This document shows positions 34,151-42,235 of a stretch of DNA of 64,000 nt, piece by piece; positions within the stretch are counted from its first letter, which is position 1; each line of letters opens with the position of its first letter. Both the position numbers and the translations under genes were made by a program. The notes beneath the pieces were generated by a model. That model did not search any database and was not told where the DNA came from. It was given only the letters and a program-made list of their open reading frames with translations. This stretch comes from Paenibacillus sp. PL91. GTDB lineage: Bacteria > Bacillota > Bacilli > Paenibacillales > Paenibacillaceae. The stretch lies in assembly GCF_012935325.2 (NCBI RefSeq), contig NZ_JABBYG020000003.1:1-64000 (forward strand), written 5' to 3'.

Positions 34151-35773
34151 ATGTTTTTAAAAAGTTCAATCCGACATAAAAATAAGACTCCCCAAAAGAC
34201 TAAGGATGAGTCTGGGACCGATATACATTCAGGGGTTAATGTGCCTCTTTCCCCTAGTCTATCCGATAATTTAAGGTTCTTCAAAAACGAATTAGGAAAC
34301 AGTCCGGATATTATTGTTAGGCTATTTGAGATGGGAGGGAATCGGACTCGGGCGGGTGCGGTTTACTTGGACGGCATTACGGATAATAAAATGGTCAATC
34401 AGTTTATTCTGCATTCTCTCATGATCGATGCCAGCACTGGCATTAGACTTGATCATGAACAAAGCGAGCTAGCGTTCATCCAAGATAATGTACTTACTAT
34501 TGGTGAAGTCAGCGTTCTAAGGGATTGGGACAGTATCATCTTATCTGTTCTATCCGGCAACACAGTCATATTTATCGAAAACTCGACTGAAGTGATTAGC
34601 GGCAACACGAAAGGGGGAGAGCAGCGATCCATTACAGAACCGTCAACACAAGTCGTGATTCGAGGCCCGAAAGAGGGATTTACGGAATCCATTGGAACGA
34701 ATGTCTCCCTTGTCCGTCGAAGAATCAAAAGCTCTAATATAAGGCTAGAGCCTTTTAAGATCGGCATCAATACGCAGACAAGCGTAGCCATTATGTACAT
34801 ACAAGGTACAGTGGATGACAAGCTTGTTCAAGAAATCCGGACTAGGATTCAAAATATCCAAATTGAAGCATTGGCTGGCTCTGAACATCTTGAAGAGCTC
34901 ATACAGGATCAGAGTATGACGCCATTCTCGACAATGCTGAATACGGAGCGCCCTGACACGGTTACCGGCCACATTTTAGAAGGAAGGATTTCCATTTTTA
35001 TAGATGGTACACCCTTTAATTTAATAGCTCCAGTAAACTTTTACATGAATTTCGAATCTGTAGAGGATTATTATCAACGTCCGGAGGCCGCGGCTGCCGT
35101 CCTGTTTCTACGTTACGCAGCGCTGATTATTTCGTTGTTCGGACCTTCCATTTACATCGCAGCTATTACGTTTCATCAGGAGATGATTCCAACATCACTT
35201 CTACTTAGCTTGGCCGCACAACGTGAAAGCGTTCCTATACCAGCATTCATTGAAGCTTTAATGATGGAATTCACTTTTGAAATTTTACGCGAAGCAGGTA
35301 TACGCATGCCTCGTGCAATTGGTCAGGCCGTATCCATCGTAGGGGCGCTTGTACTCGGACAAGCGGCTGTGGAAGCAGGCATCATCTCTTCTGCAATGGT
35401 AATTGTGGTTGCTCTTACGGGTATCTCTAGTTTTGCAACCCCCACTTACAATATGGCTTTTTCGGTTCGGTTAATCCGTTTTTCCATGATGGGTGCGGCG
35501 GCGCTGCTCGGGTTTTATGGAATTGCGGTATTCAGCATCATTCTACTCGGACATTTGTGCAGTCTAACTTCGTTAGGCATTCCCTATATGACTCTTTTTT
35601 CGCGATTTATACCTGAAGACCAGAGAGTGTCGTTGTTTGGACTTCCTTTAATGAAAGAAACCATAAAAAATGCTTCAGAATCCGAGTTAGTTACGAATAC
35701 ATCGGATAGTGAAGACGAACCTCCATCCTGCGCATCGTCAATAGATCATCTAAACGAAAGGGGTTCCCAATGA
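34151..35773 (+). CDS. Spore germinant receptor, A subunit (GerAA-like)
   Basis: The 540-residue protein has a soluble N-terminal domain (to about residue 285; LSDNLRFFKNELGNSPDIIV and GNTVIFIENSTEVI) and a membrane domain with the conserved FYMNFESVEDYYQRPEAA, SLFGPSIYIAAITFHQEMIP and REAGIRMPRAIGQAVSIVGA segments. These are unmistakable for GerAA/SpoVAF. The start ATG follows GGGGTG. Its stop overlaps the start of the C subunit by four bases (ATGA). It assembles with B and C in the inner spore membrane as an ion channel opened by germinants. Confidence 0.95.
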   Translation: MFLKSSIRHKNKTPQKTKDESGTDIHSGVNVPLSPSLSDNLRFFKNELGNSPDIIVRLFEMGGNRTRAGAVYLDGITDNKMVNQFILHSLMIDASTGIRLDHEQSELAFIQDNVLTIGEVSVLRDWDSIILSVLSGNTVIFIENSTEVISGNTKGGEQRSITEPSTQVVIRGPKEGFTESIGTNVSLVRRRIKSSNIRLEPFKIGINTQTSVAIMYIQGTVDDKLVQEIRTRIQNIQIEALAGSEHLEELIQDQSMTPFSTMLNTERPDTVTGHILEGRISIFIDGTPFNLIAPVNFYMNFESVEDYYQRPEAAAAVLFLRYAALIISLFGPSIYIAAITFHQEMIPTSLLLSLAAQRESVPIPAFIEALMMEFTFEILREAGIRMPRAIGQAVSIVGALVLGQAAVEAGIISSAMVIVVALTGISSFATPTYNMAFSVRLIRFSMMGAAALLGFYGIAVFSIILLGHLCSLTSLGIPYMTLFSRFIPEDQRVSLFGLPLMKETIKNASESELVTNTSDSEDEPPSCASSIDHLNERGSQ

Positions 35774-36978
35774 AGCGATATTTTATCCTCATTTTGCTGA
35801 CGTTGGTTAGCCTACTCTTTCTGAATGGCTGCTGGAATAGCAAAGAACTTAGTGATTTAGCTATCGTCATAGGTATAGGGATCGACAAAGTTCCAAATTC
35901 GGACCAATACAAAGTATCCTTGCTAATTGTAAACCCTAGTACGGTTGCTGCGGGTAAAGGAAGCGGCGGAAAAAGCACGATGCCGAATATCGTATTCTCT
36001 TCCGTTGATCGTACTCTCTTAAGCGCATTTCGAAAATCATCGCAAAAAGTGTCACGACGGCTATTTTTTGCCCATTCCCAGCTTCTTGTCATTGGAGAAC
36101 CGGTTGCAAGGGAAGGAATTTATAATCTTTTTGACTACTTCGAAAGATCACACGAGCTTCGACTCACATCATCGGTAGTCATAGCTAGAGGAATACATGC
36201 TGAATCCTTGTTAAATATATTAACCCCTTTGCAATCCATAACGGCTACCTCTATCAAAGATAAACTTAAGGTGTCATCGGAATCTTGGGCACAATCAGTG
36301 GATGTTAATGTAATCGAGGTAATTAAAAGACTGAGCGGATCAGGAGAGCCTGTCATTAGTGGAATGCGAGTCATCGGAAACCCATCAAAAGGAAATAAGA
36401 AGTCGAACCTTGAGAAATCCCCTCCTTACACGACTATCGAAACGAATGGGATAGCCATATTTTCAAATGGGAAGCTCTCAACCTGGCTTGATGGCAAAGT
36501 AGCCCGTGGCGTTATTTGGGTACTAAATAAAATGAAGAGCACAATCATCAATATTGACTGCGAGGACAAGAAAGAAGCAATATCTATTGAGATAATCCGT
36601 TCATCAAGCAAATTGAGGGTAGACGTGTTAAATGGCAAACCTTCTTTGTCACTGCATGTTACAGAAGAAGGTAATTTTAGCGAAGCGAAATGTCCCATCA
36701 ATCCCAACAATCACGATGAGCTTGTAAAGTTGCAAAACCAGTTAACGGAAGAAACGAAAAAAGAGATCAAATCAGCTATTAAAGCCACGCAAAAAAAGAA
36801 GAGTGATATCTTTGGTTTCTCGACAGAATTGGAGCGTACCCATCCTAGGGAATGGAAAAAGATGAAAAATAATTGGCCTAATCTCTACTCTGAAACCGAA
36901 GTAAAAGTAAGCGTGGAAGCTTACATTAGACGGACTGGATTAAGAATCAATTCCTATATGAAATCAGAGGAAGAGTAA
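35770..36978 (+). CDS. Spore germinant receptor lipoprotein, C subunit (GerAC-like)
   Basis: The 402-residue lipoprotein has lipobox LFLNGC (Cys about 21) followed by WNSKELSDLAIVIGIGIDKV, the universal start of mature Ger(x)C proteins. RRLFFAHSQLLVIGEPVARE, the central HELRLTSSVVIARG and the C-terminal DIFGFSTELERTHPREWKKM and EVKVSVEAYIRRTGL are also family signatures. It would be lipid-anchored on the outer face of the spore inner membrane. It ends the B-A-C operon; a small two-TM gene converges on it 24 bases beyond. Confidence 0.95.
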   Translation: MKRYFILILLTLVSLLFLNGCWNSKELSDLAIVIGIGIDKVPNSDQYKVSLLIVNPSTVAAGKGSGGKSTMPNIVFSSVDRTLLSAFRKSSQKVSRRLFFAHSQLLVIGEPVAREGIYNLFDYFERSHELRLTSSVVIARGIHAESLLNILTPLQSITATSIKDKLKVSSESWAQSVDVNVIEVIKRLSGSGEPVISGMRVIGNPSKGNKKSNLEKSPPYTTIETNGIAIFSNGKLSTWLDGKVARGVIWVLNKMKSTIINIDCEDKKEAISIEIIRSSSKLRVDVLNGKPSLSLHVTEEGNFSEAKCPINPNNHDELVKLQNQLTEETKKEIKSAIKATQKKKSDIFGFSTELERTHPREWKKMKNNWPNLYSETEVKVSVEAYIRRTGLRINSYMKSEEE

Positions 36979-37002
36979 TCATGCTCAACTTCAATGAGCC
37001 AT

Positions 37003-37233
37003 TTATTTCGCTCCTGTTTTTTTGGTCTTATTTAAGATGCTGATCGCAGGCATTAAGAACGGTATAAGGACCGCCACAAAAACGATAGCTTTTTCCGCAG
37101 CTGTTATAACAGAAAATGACTGAAGTAATATCCGAGTGGATTCAAAAAAGGTTATTCCGGAAATAAGGTCCATGATTGTTAAGAAACTGAGGCAGCATAT
37201 GTAAAGAGTAATATAAACAGTCAATATTTTCAT
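37003..37233 (-). CDS. Small two-TM membrane protein, possible Ger D-type subunit
   Basis: The 76-residue protein has two hydrophobic helices (about 5-27 and 40-66) and a basic tail (NKTKKTGAK). The start ATG follows GGAGATGA. Size, two-helix plan and location beside a ger operon resemble the small D-type subunits (GerKD-like) that tune germinant receptors in bacilli. Those usually lie in the operon; here the gene converges on the C subunit from the other strand. The family link is an inference from plan and place, not from motifs. Confidence 0.55.
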   Translation of the reverse strand: MKILTVYITLYICCLSFLTIMDLISGITFFESTRILLQSFSVITAAEKAIVFVAVLIPFLMPAISILNKTKKTGAK

Positions 37234-37360
37234 ATAAAATCATCTCCAACGGCAAGTTTATTGTCATGTGTATGTTTTCCAATTACCATGTTAATAATCC
37301 AAGCCGTATGATCAAGTATTAATGCTACTAGTCTGTTCGTCCCGTCCCTCGGTTTTAAGG

Positions 37361-37404
37361 GTTTTTCTCACATAGATTCAGGATTGAATCTATGTGAGAA
37401 AAAC
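37361..37404. repeat. Perfect 20-base hairpin
   Basis: GTTTTTCTCACATAGATTCA (37361-37380) and its exact complement (37385-37404) enclose four bases, GGAT. With A and T runs at both outer ends it can terminate transcription on both strands. It lies between two minus-strand genes. Confidence 0.8.
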
Positions 37405-37469
37405 ATCATCGTATTTATGCCCAGTATGGAGATGGAGGCTGATCAGAGGGCTGCTCTGTCCAGCTTCCC

Positions 37470-37871
37470 TCAACGCCACCGAGCACCAGGTTTCTTCACG
37501 TAGTGTGCAAACACATAGCGCCAAGGAATGCCGAAAGGAAAGATCAAGACCAGCAAACAAGCTGAGGCCGTTTCCCAGGTTGACTCATCCATTGTACCCG
37601 CGGACCATAGTGGGATAGCAACGACGATCAGCCAGATCGACTTCCATACCAATTCCCACAGAAGCAAAGGCAGCATCTGTAACGGATACCGAAGCCCCAA
37701 GAGAGATAGAGCCGAAAAGGCGGCCAGCATGCATTGGACCACTCCTTCCATCAGTTCCCACGGCTCTTCGTGGAAGATGACTCCAGGCCATACCGTGATA
37801 CCGAGCCCCACCGAGACAAGAAGGTAAAGCGCCCTCAGAAAATAAAGACGAAACAACGAGACCTCATTCAT
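37470..37871 (-). CDS. Conserved membrane protein, unknown function
   Basis: The 133-residue protein has four predicted helices and the strings SLFRLYFLRALYLLVSVGLG, LSLLGLRYPLQMLPLLLWEL and WRYVFAHYVKKPGARWR. Proteins of this layout occur widely in bacteria without assigned function. I take ATG 37871, nine bases after AAGGAG, in place of an earlier in-frame codon. An 11-base inverted repeat at 37905-37934 lies just upstream and may be its operator. Confidence 0.75.
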   Translation of the reverse strand: MNEVSLFRLYFLRALYLLVSVGLGITVWPGVIFHEEPWELMEGVVQCMLAAFSALSLLGLRYPLQMLPLLLWELVWKSIWLIVVAIPLWSAGTMDESTWETASACLLVLIFPFGIPWRYVFAHYVKKPGARWR

Positions 37872-37904
37872 TCTAAATATCTCCTTCTTTAATGAAACCA
37901 CTGT

Positions 37905-37934
37905 ATTAGTGTACTGATGTAATAGTACACTAAT
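37905..37934. promoter_or_regulatory. Perfect inverted repeat, likely operator
   Basis: ATTAGTGTACT (37905-37915) and AGTACACTAAT (37924-37934) are exact complements 8 bases apart, 34 bases upstream of the membrane protein start. AGTGTACTA-type sites are typical of YtrA-like GntR repressors. No such regulator is encoded in the window. Confidence 0.6.
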
Positions 37935-38218
37935 TTATTGGCTCTGTAAATAGACAATAAGAAAAAGAAGCAAACAAGGAAACGCGGCGCTATTCATAAT
38001 TCAAAACCCGCACGAAGAAGGATACAAAGTTCGAGATTTCTGCTTCGATACTTTTTGAGTAAGACTTTGCATTAGATATGCATTTTTGAAAAAAACCGCT
38101 TCCCGCTATAAGAGGACTCTGCGATATAAATCGCGGGGTCCTCGCATTTTATGATGCTAAGTTTTGATATTTTCAAGTTCATCAAGAAAATGATTAAATA
38201 ACCAAATCCTTGGGAATT
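37935..38218. other. Gene-free region with hairpin
   Basis: No gene is recognisable. GAGGACTCTGCGA pairs with TCGCGGGGTCCTC (38112-38143), preceded by GCTTCCCGCTATAA, which recalls the head box of the dispersed element. Confidence 0.5.
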
Positions 38219-38250
38219 AAAAAAAGACTCCAGCTTAGTTCGCTGGAGTA
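38219..38250 (-). terminator. Terminator of the hxlR-like gene
   Basis: ACTCCAGC and GCTGGAGT (38227-38249) form the stem, and seven T follow on the minus strand. Confidence 0.8.
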
Positions 38251-38297
38251 CGGTAATTATATTTACTTAGAAAAGCTTATATCAAACAAGGTACGGC

Positions 38298-38651
38298 TCA
38301 CCCAGATTCATTCCCTGAGCGATCTACTCCGTATAGCGCATCCATATGCTCAATATGGGCGGCTCCCCAATCGTTCAATGCCTGTAACACAGTGCTTAAA
38401 CCTTTGCCGTAATCCGAAATCGAATATTCTACTTTCGGAGGGATTTGGTTGTACACCTCGCGATGTACGATATCGTTATACTCAAGTTCTCTTAATTGTT
38501 GGGTAAGCATCTTTTTGTTTATATCCGGTATCGCTTTTTGAAGCTCGCTGAATCTCATTGTGCCGTTTGAAATAAGCTGCAGCAGAATGACAGACTTCCA
38601 TTTTCCCACTAAAATATCCAGCGCTGATTCAAATTTACAATACTCTTTCAT
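38298..38651 (-). CDS. HxlR family transcriptional regulator
   Basis: The 117-residue winged-helix protein shows the HxlR signature ALDILVGKWKSVILLQLISN, then MRFSELQKAIPDINKKMLTQ, LRELEYNDIVHR and EYSISDYGKGLSTVLQALNDWG. HxlR proteins act as dimers and often control a divergent gene involved in quinone, aldehyde or oxidative stress. Here a DoxX-family gene is divergent, and a perfect dyad at 38683-38698 lies in the shared promoter region. Confidence 0.93.
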   Translation of the reverse strand: MKEYCKFESALDILVGKWKSVILLQLISNGTMRFSELQKAIPDINKKMLTQQLRELEYNDIVHREVYNQIPPKVEYSISDYGKGLSTVLQALNDWGAAHIEHMDALYGVDRSGNESG

Positions 38652-38682
38652 TGAACTCCCCCACTTCCCTTTGCATTGTTAG

Positions 38683-38698
38683 GTAACTTTTTAGTTAC
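38683..38698. promoter_or_regulatory. HxlR-type operator
   Basis: GTAACTTTTTAGTTAC is a perfect dyad with a four-base centre between the divergent HxlR and DoxX genes. GTAACT/AGTTAC half sites fit the usual targets of this regulator family. Confidence 0.6.
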
Positions 38699-38796
38699 TC
38701 TGTTTAGATAAAGTGCCTACTTGCTTGAATCGATTACTAGGGTCTACTATACCATTAGTGAATGGCGAACAAATAGTCAGGAGGTTGGAATCATTA

Positions 38797-39150
38797 ATGA
38801 ATATCGCAATATGGATCATTCAAGGGCTTGCAGCAATAGGTTTTGTCTACTCTGGCTGGTTGAAGGCGTTTCAGTATGAAAAAGCCAAAAAGTCTTGGGG
38901 ATGGGTAACAGACGTTTCAAAAGAGTTCGTCGTCTTTATCGGGTTAGCAGAATTGTTCGGGGCACTTGGACTCATTCTGCCTCAAGCGACGAATATCGCG
39001 CCTGTATTGACACCAATTGCCGCAACCGGACTCGCCGCAGTCGTTCTTTTCGGCGCCCTATTCCATGTTACACGTAAGGAATATCGAGAAATCGGAGTGA
39101 ACACTGTCTTCTTCGCGTTAACTGTATTTGTTGCGATCAGTCGTATTTAA
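38797..39150 (+). CDS. DoxX family membrane protein
   Basis: The 117-residue protein has four helices with GFVYSGWLKAFQYEKAKKSW, FIGLAELFGALGLILPQ and an acidic/basic cytosolic loop (HVTRKEYRE), typical of DoxX/DUF4870-type small proteins. These have been linked to thiol and oxidative stress defence, but a molecular activity is not settled. The start MNIAIW at 38797 is preceded by AGGAGG at 12 bases. It is divergent from hxlR and likely repressed by its product. Confidence 0.85.
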   Translation: MNIAIWIIQGLAAIGFVYSGWLKAFQYEKAKKSWGWVTDVSKEFVVFIGLAELFGALGLILPQATNIAPVLTPIAATGLAAVVLFGALFHVTRKEYREIGVNTVFFALTVFVAISRI

Positions 39151-39284
39151 GCCGACGTTAAATCTTCGTCAGGTTAGATACGATTCACCGAAACATATCG
39201 AATCACAAAGTAGTATGTCACTAGTACAAGCACAATCACTCATTGGTTCATAAGATATCCTATATTATTTTAAGGAGTGATCTT

Positions 39285-39590
39285 ATGGCTGCCACTGTTA
39301 AATGTGTATTGCTGCAAATTGCTAGATTATCTGCGAAACTGGCAAAAGACGTACAATTCAGAAAGAAATTTGAACGTATTATTGGCGACACGCAAACAGG
39401 TACAAACAAAAGAGTCCTACAGATGAGGGCGCTATTAAGATCAGCGGGTTTCAAATCCCCAAATCGGGTACGAATATTTAATGATCTTGGAGAAACGCCA
39501 AAGGTAGTAATCTTTTATGATGCAATTGACGCCAAATTACAATCAAGTGTAACCCTTTCCTTTACTTTCCAATTAAATCCAGGACCATAA
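39285..39590 (+). CDS. Orphan protein of unknown function
   Basis: A very good AAGGAG site opens a 101-residue protein: a basic helical N-terminal half (VLLQIARLSAKLAKDVQFRK, then KRVLQMRALLRSAGF) and a beta-rich C-terminus (VVIFYDAIDAKLQSSVTLSF). There is no signal peptide or membrane helix. I recognise no family. A terminator hairpin follows at 39623, so it forms its own unit. Confidence 0.65.
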   Translation: MAATVKCVLLQIARLSAKLAKDVQFRKKFERIIGDTQTGTNKRVLQMRALLRSAGFKSPNRVRIFNDLGETPKVVIFYDAIDAKLQSSVTLSFTFQLNPGP

Positions 39591-39622
39591 TGATGATAAC
39601 TAAAACGGTGTACACAATCATT

Positions 39623-39647
39623 AAAGGACACCAATAAGGTGTCCTTT
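39623..39647 (+). terminator. Rho-independent terminator
   Basis: AAAGGACACC and GGTGTCCTTT with a five-base loop lie 33 bases after the stop of the orphan gene. Confidence 0.75.
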
Positions 39648-39741
39648 GGTTTGAAAATTCCAATCACGGATATCCTTCCGTGAGATGAGTTTGATGTTTT
39701 CCTTGTTTTGAACGCTCCGTCTGTCCACTCTCTTATACAAA

Positions 39742-39793
39742 AAGGTACCCATCGCTAAACACTTTTTTCAAAGTGTCCAAGGTATGGGTACCC
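39742..39793. terminator. Compound hairpin before the S-layer gene end
   Basis: The outer arms GGTACCCAT and ATGGGTACC enclose a second stem AACACTTT/AAAGTGT. It lies about 140 bases beyond the minus-strand S-layer/Ig gene and could be its terminator, though no strong T run follows. Confidence 0.5.
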
Positions 39794-39934
39794 GTTTCAT
39801 CCTTGCAACTCCGCTTTAGGCGTCGATCTTTTTGGCGGCGTCTCATCCGACACCGGCTTAGCAATCTTGCTGATGCTCGTTACTTGCAGCCACTCGGAGG
39901 ACGCTCCTCCTGAAGCGTTTCCTTCAGGCGTTTC

Positions 39935-42001
39935 CTAAACGCCGGTGAAAAGAAGGCTGATGTCCTCGTTGCCGTTCTTCGTCTTCCATCCGTTGAAGCC
40001 TGCCGCATCGGTAATGCCCGGTTTGAACGTAAGATAGTACACTTGGCCCGGCGTCATGTCCTTGGACAGCTTCAGTGTAACCTCAGTGACGACCGCGCCC
40101 GTGTTGTTCAATTCGTCGTGGGAGATACGGACGGCATCCCCTCCCTCTTCCTTCATCACGAAGTACGTCTCGTTTACGTTTTTCACCGGCTCGCTGAATA
40201 CGACTTTAATCGTCGTCCGGTTCAAAACGATCACCTGTTTTGCGTAAGAAGCCTCGTTGGCGACAATAGTTCCCGCGAACGCGGCTTCGTTCGCGCCGTC
40301 CTGCGAGAGGAGTGACGACACGCCCGTTACCTTGGCCGTGTACACGTGGCCAGGATGGAACAAGCCCGGGTTCGGATCGGTTCCCGTGCGGAATTGGACG
40401 GCAACGACCCTATTCGTTCCCGGCTTGCGGACGGCGTATTTGCTCCAGCCGGACATTGAGACGTTGGCGCCGTTGTCCTTGATCGATACAACTAAGGAAC
40501 CGACGTCAGCGTCCTTGATATCTCGGTCGAATGTGATCTCGATGGTGTTCTCGTTAACCGCGGCTATGCTCTGAAGCTTCACCGGCAGGGTCGGATTGGA
40601 GATGCCCCCGAACAGAAGGCCCGATTTCGTATCCATCACGTTGCCAGCCAGGTCGGGAATGCCCGACACAGTAAGGCTGTAGACGGTTTTGTCTTGTTGG
40701 GCGGATGTCCGCAGCGTGACGGTACGCCCCTCGTTGTCAAGGCTCGCTGATTCGATAGCCAAGCCGCCGATGCTGTACCGTCCGGTCTGCACGGCAATGT
40801 CCCGATTCACCTTCTCGCTGAATTTGACGGTCAATGATGCATCCGCATTCACCTTAAATTCCGAAACGCTGATCGTCGGCTTTGTCGCGTCGTCGTTGCC
40901 GACGATGGACAAATCCGATCGCGTGTCCATGACGTTGCCGGCGAGATCCTTGACGTTCTTAACGGTCAGCCAGTACCGGACGTTGTCCGACTGATTCGAC
41001 GTGGAGAACGTGACCTGTCTCTTGTCCGAGGAGAGCTGCAGCGTCGTTAGCTTCAATCCGCCGGAGAACGAGTAGTTAGCGGGATTCGTAGCCGTCTTTT
41101 GGTCAACCGGCTCGGAGAACGTCAGGACATAGACGTGAGCCTTTACCCGGTCGAACGAGGTTATCGTCGGCTTCGTCATATCTGATCTCGCCGAAGTGTA
41201 CGGCCACTCCTTGCCGTCGATGGTTAAGTAATGCATGCGGTTCTCGATCTGGTAGCCCGTTGTGAGCGATACCGACATCCCGTCTCCGCCGACCGTCGCG
41301 AGAATGATCGGCACGACGTTGCCGAGATCGTCCCGCAGTGAGAATCGTCCGATATCCGCCGAGTCGATTTTCGCCTTCAGGTTCACCCGCACCGTCTGGA
41401 CGTTCAGTCCTTCGACCGACTTCACGTCAAGCGCACTGTCCCAGCCCGTATAGACCGCGTAGACAGTCTCAACGAGCACGCCTCGCGTGGCGTAGGCCGT
41501 GTAGTCGTTCCGAGGGGCGATCCAACCTTTGTTAAGAGCGGTTCCGACCGCAACCTTCGCCCAGGCCGATACTTTGCCAACGAAGCCGACGTTCGGGTTG
41601 GCGGGGACGTTGTAGACCTTCATCAGCACGGAGGCCAGCTCTTCGACCTTCACCGGGGCGGTCGGCTCGAATCGGTTACCCCCTTTTCCGATCATGATGC
41701 CCGCGCTTCGCACCGCTTGGACCGCCGTGAACGACCAGCGCGTCTTCAGCACGTCCACGAAGCCAGGCGTGGAACTGGAACGAGGCAATTCGAGAAGCTT
41801 GTAGAGCACGGAAGCGAACTGTTCGCGGGACATCGATTCGTTCAGGCGGGATGACCCGTCCTCGAAACCGGTCATAATTCCTTGCCGCTTCAGCACTTGG
41901 AACTTCTCCTCCGTCGTGAGAGTCGCCGCTCCCGCGGCCGGCACGGCCAATCCAAGCAGCAACGATAACGCGAGCAATGCCAGAGCGATTTTCCTCATCA
42001 T
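39935..42001 (-). CDS. S-layer homology protein with SbsA-type Ig repeats
   Basis: The 688-residue secreted protein starts at ATG 42001, six bases after AGGAGG; the open frame upstream is not coding. Signal peptide 1-22 (ALALLALSLLLGLAVPAAGA). Three S-layer-homology modules follow (about 25-190; RQGIMTGFEDGSSRLNESMS, VRSAGIMIGKGGNRFEP and a degenerate third). Then come about four Ig-like repeats (290-680), each with PTI.SF..V, LTFSEPV-type strands and the DLAGNVMDT motif. It would bind secondary wall polymer through its N-terminus and present the repeats outward. The GC content is visibly higher than that of the neighbouring sugar locus. A role as adhesin or scaffold is possible; no catalytic module is seen. 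Confidence 0.9.
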   Translation of the reverse strand: MMRKIALALLALSLLLGLAVPAAGAATLTTEEKFQVLKRQGIMTGFEDGSSRLNESMSREQFASVLYKLLELPRSSSTPGFVDVLKTRWSFTAVQAVRSAGIMIGKGGNRFEPTAPVKVEELASVLMKVYNVPANPNVGFVGKVSAWAKVAVGTALNKGWIAPRNDYTAYATRGVLVETVYAVYTGWDSALDVKSVEGLNVQTVRVNLKAKIDSADIGRFSLRDDLGNVVPIILATVGGDGMSVSLTTGYQIENRMHYLTIDGKEWPYTSARSDMTKPTITSFDRVKAHVYVLTFSEPVDQKTATNPANYSFSGGLKLTTLQLSSDKRQVTFSTSNQSDNVRYWLTVKNVKDLAGNVMDTRSDLSIVGNDDATKPTISVSEFKVNADASLTVKFSEKVNRDIAVQTGRYSIGGLAIESASLDNEGRTVTLRTSAQQDKTVYSLTVSGIPDLAGNVMDTKSGLLFGGISNPTLPVKLQSIAAVNENTIEITFDRDIKDADVGSLVVSIKDNGANVSMSGWSKYAVRKPGTNRVVAVQFRTGTDPNPGLFHPGHVYTAKVTGVSSLLSQDGANEAAFAGTIVANEASYAKQVIVLNRTTIKVVFSEPVKNVNETYFVMKEEGGDAVRISHDELNNTGAVVTEVTLKLSKDMTPGQVYYLTFKPGITDAAGFNGWKTKNGNEDISLLFTGV

Positions 42002-42235
42002 TGCAGTCCTCCTAAGGGATTTCTGCCGGAACCGCGAAAGAAGAAAACGGATGCGGGCCAGCGAATGTACCCTCTTTAACGACGCCACGGAGGAAAAAGT
42101 TTCTGTCGAAGGCTGTTTTATCCAAAACTAGTCACGGTTCGAGCAAACTTCCGGAAATTCGCCGCGAGCTTATTCCCGCAAGGAGTCACAGCGCTTGCCA
42201 ATAATCAGCCTTTTTTCGATTCATAGCCTCTTATT

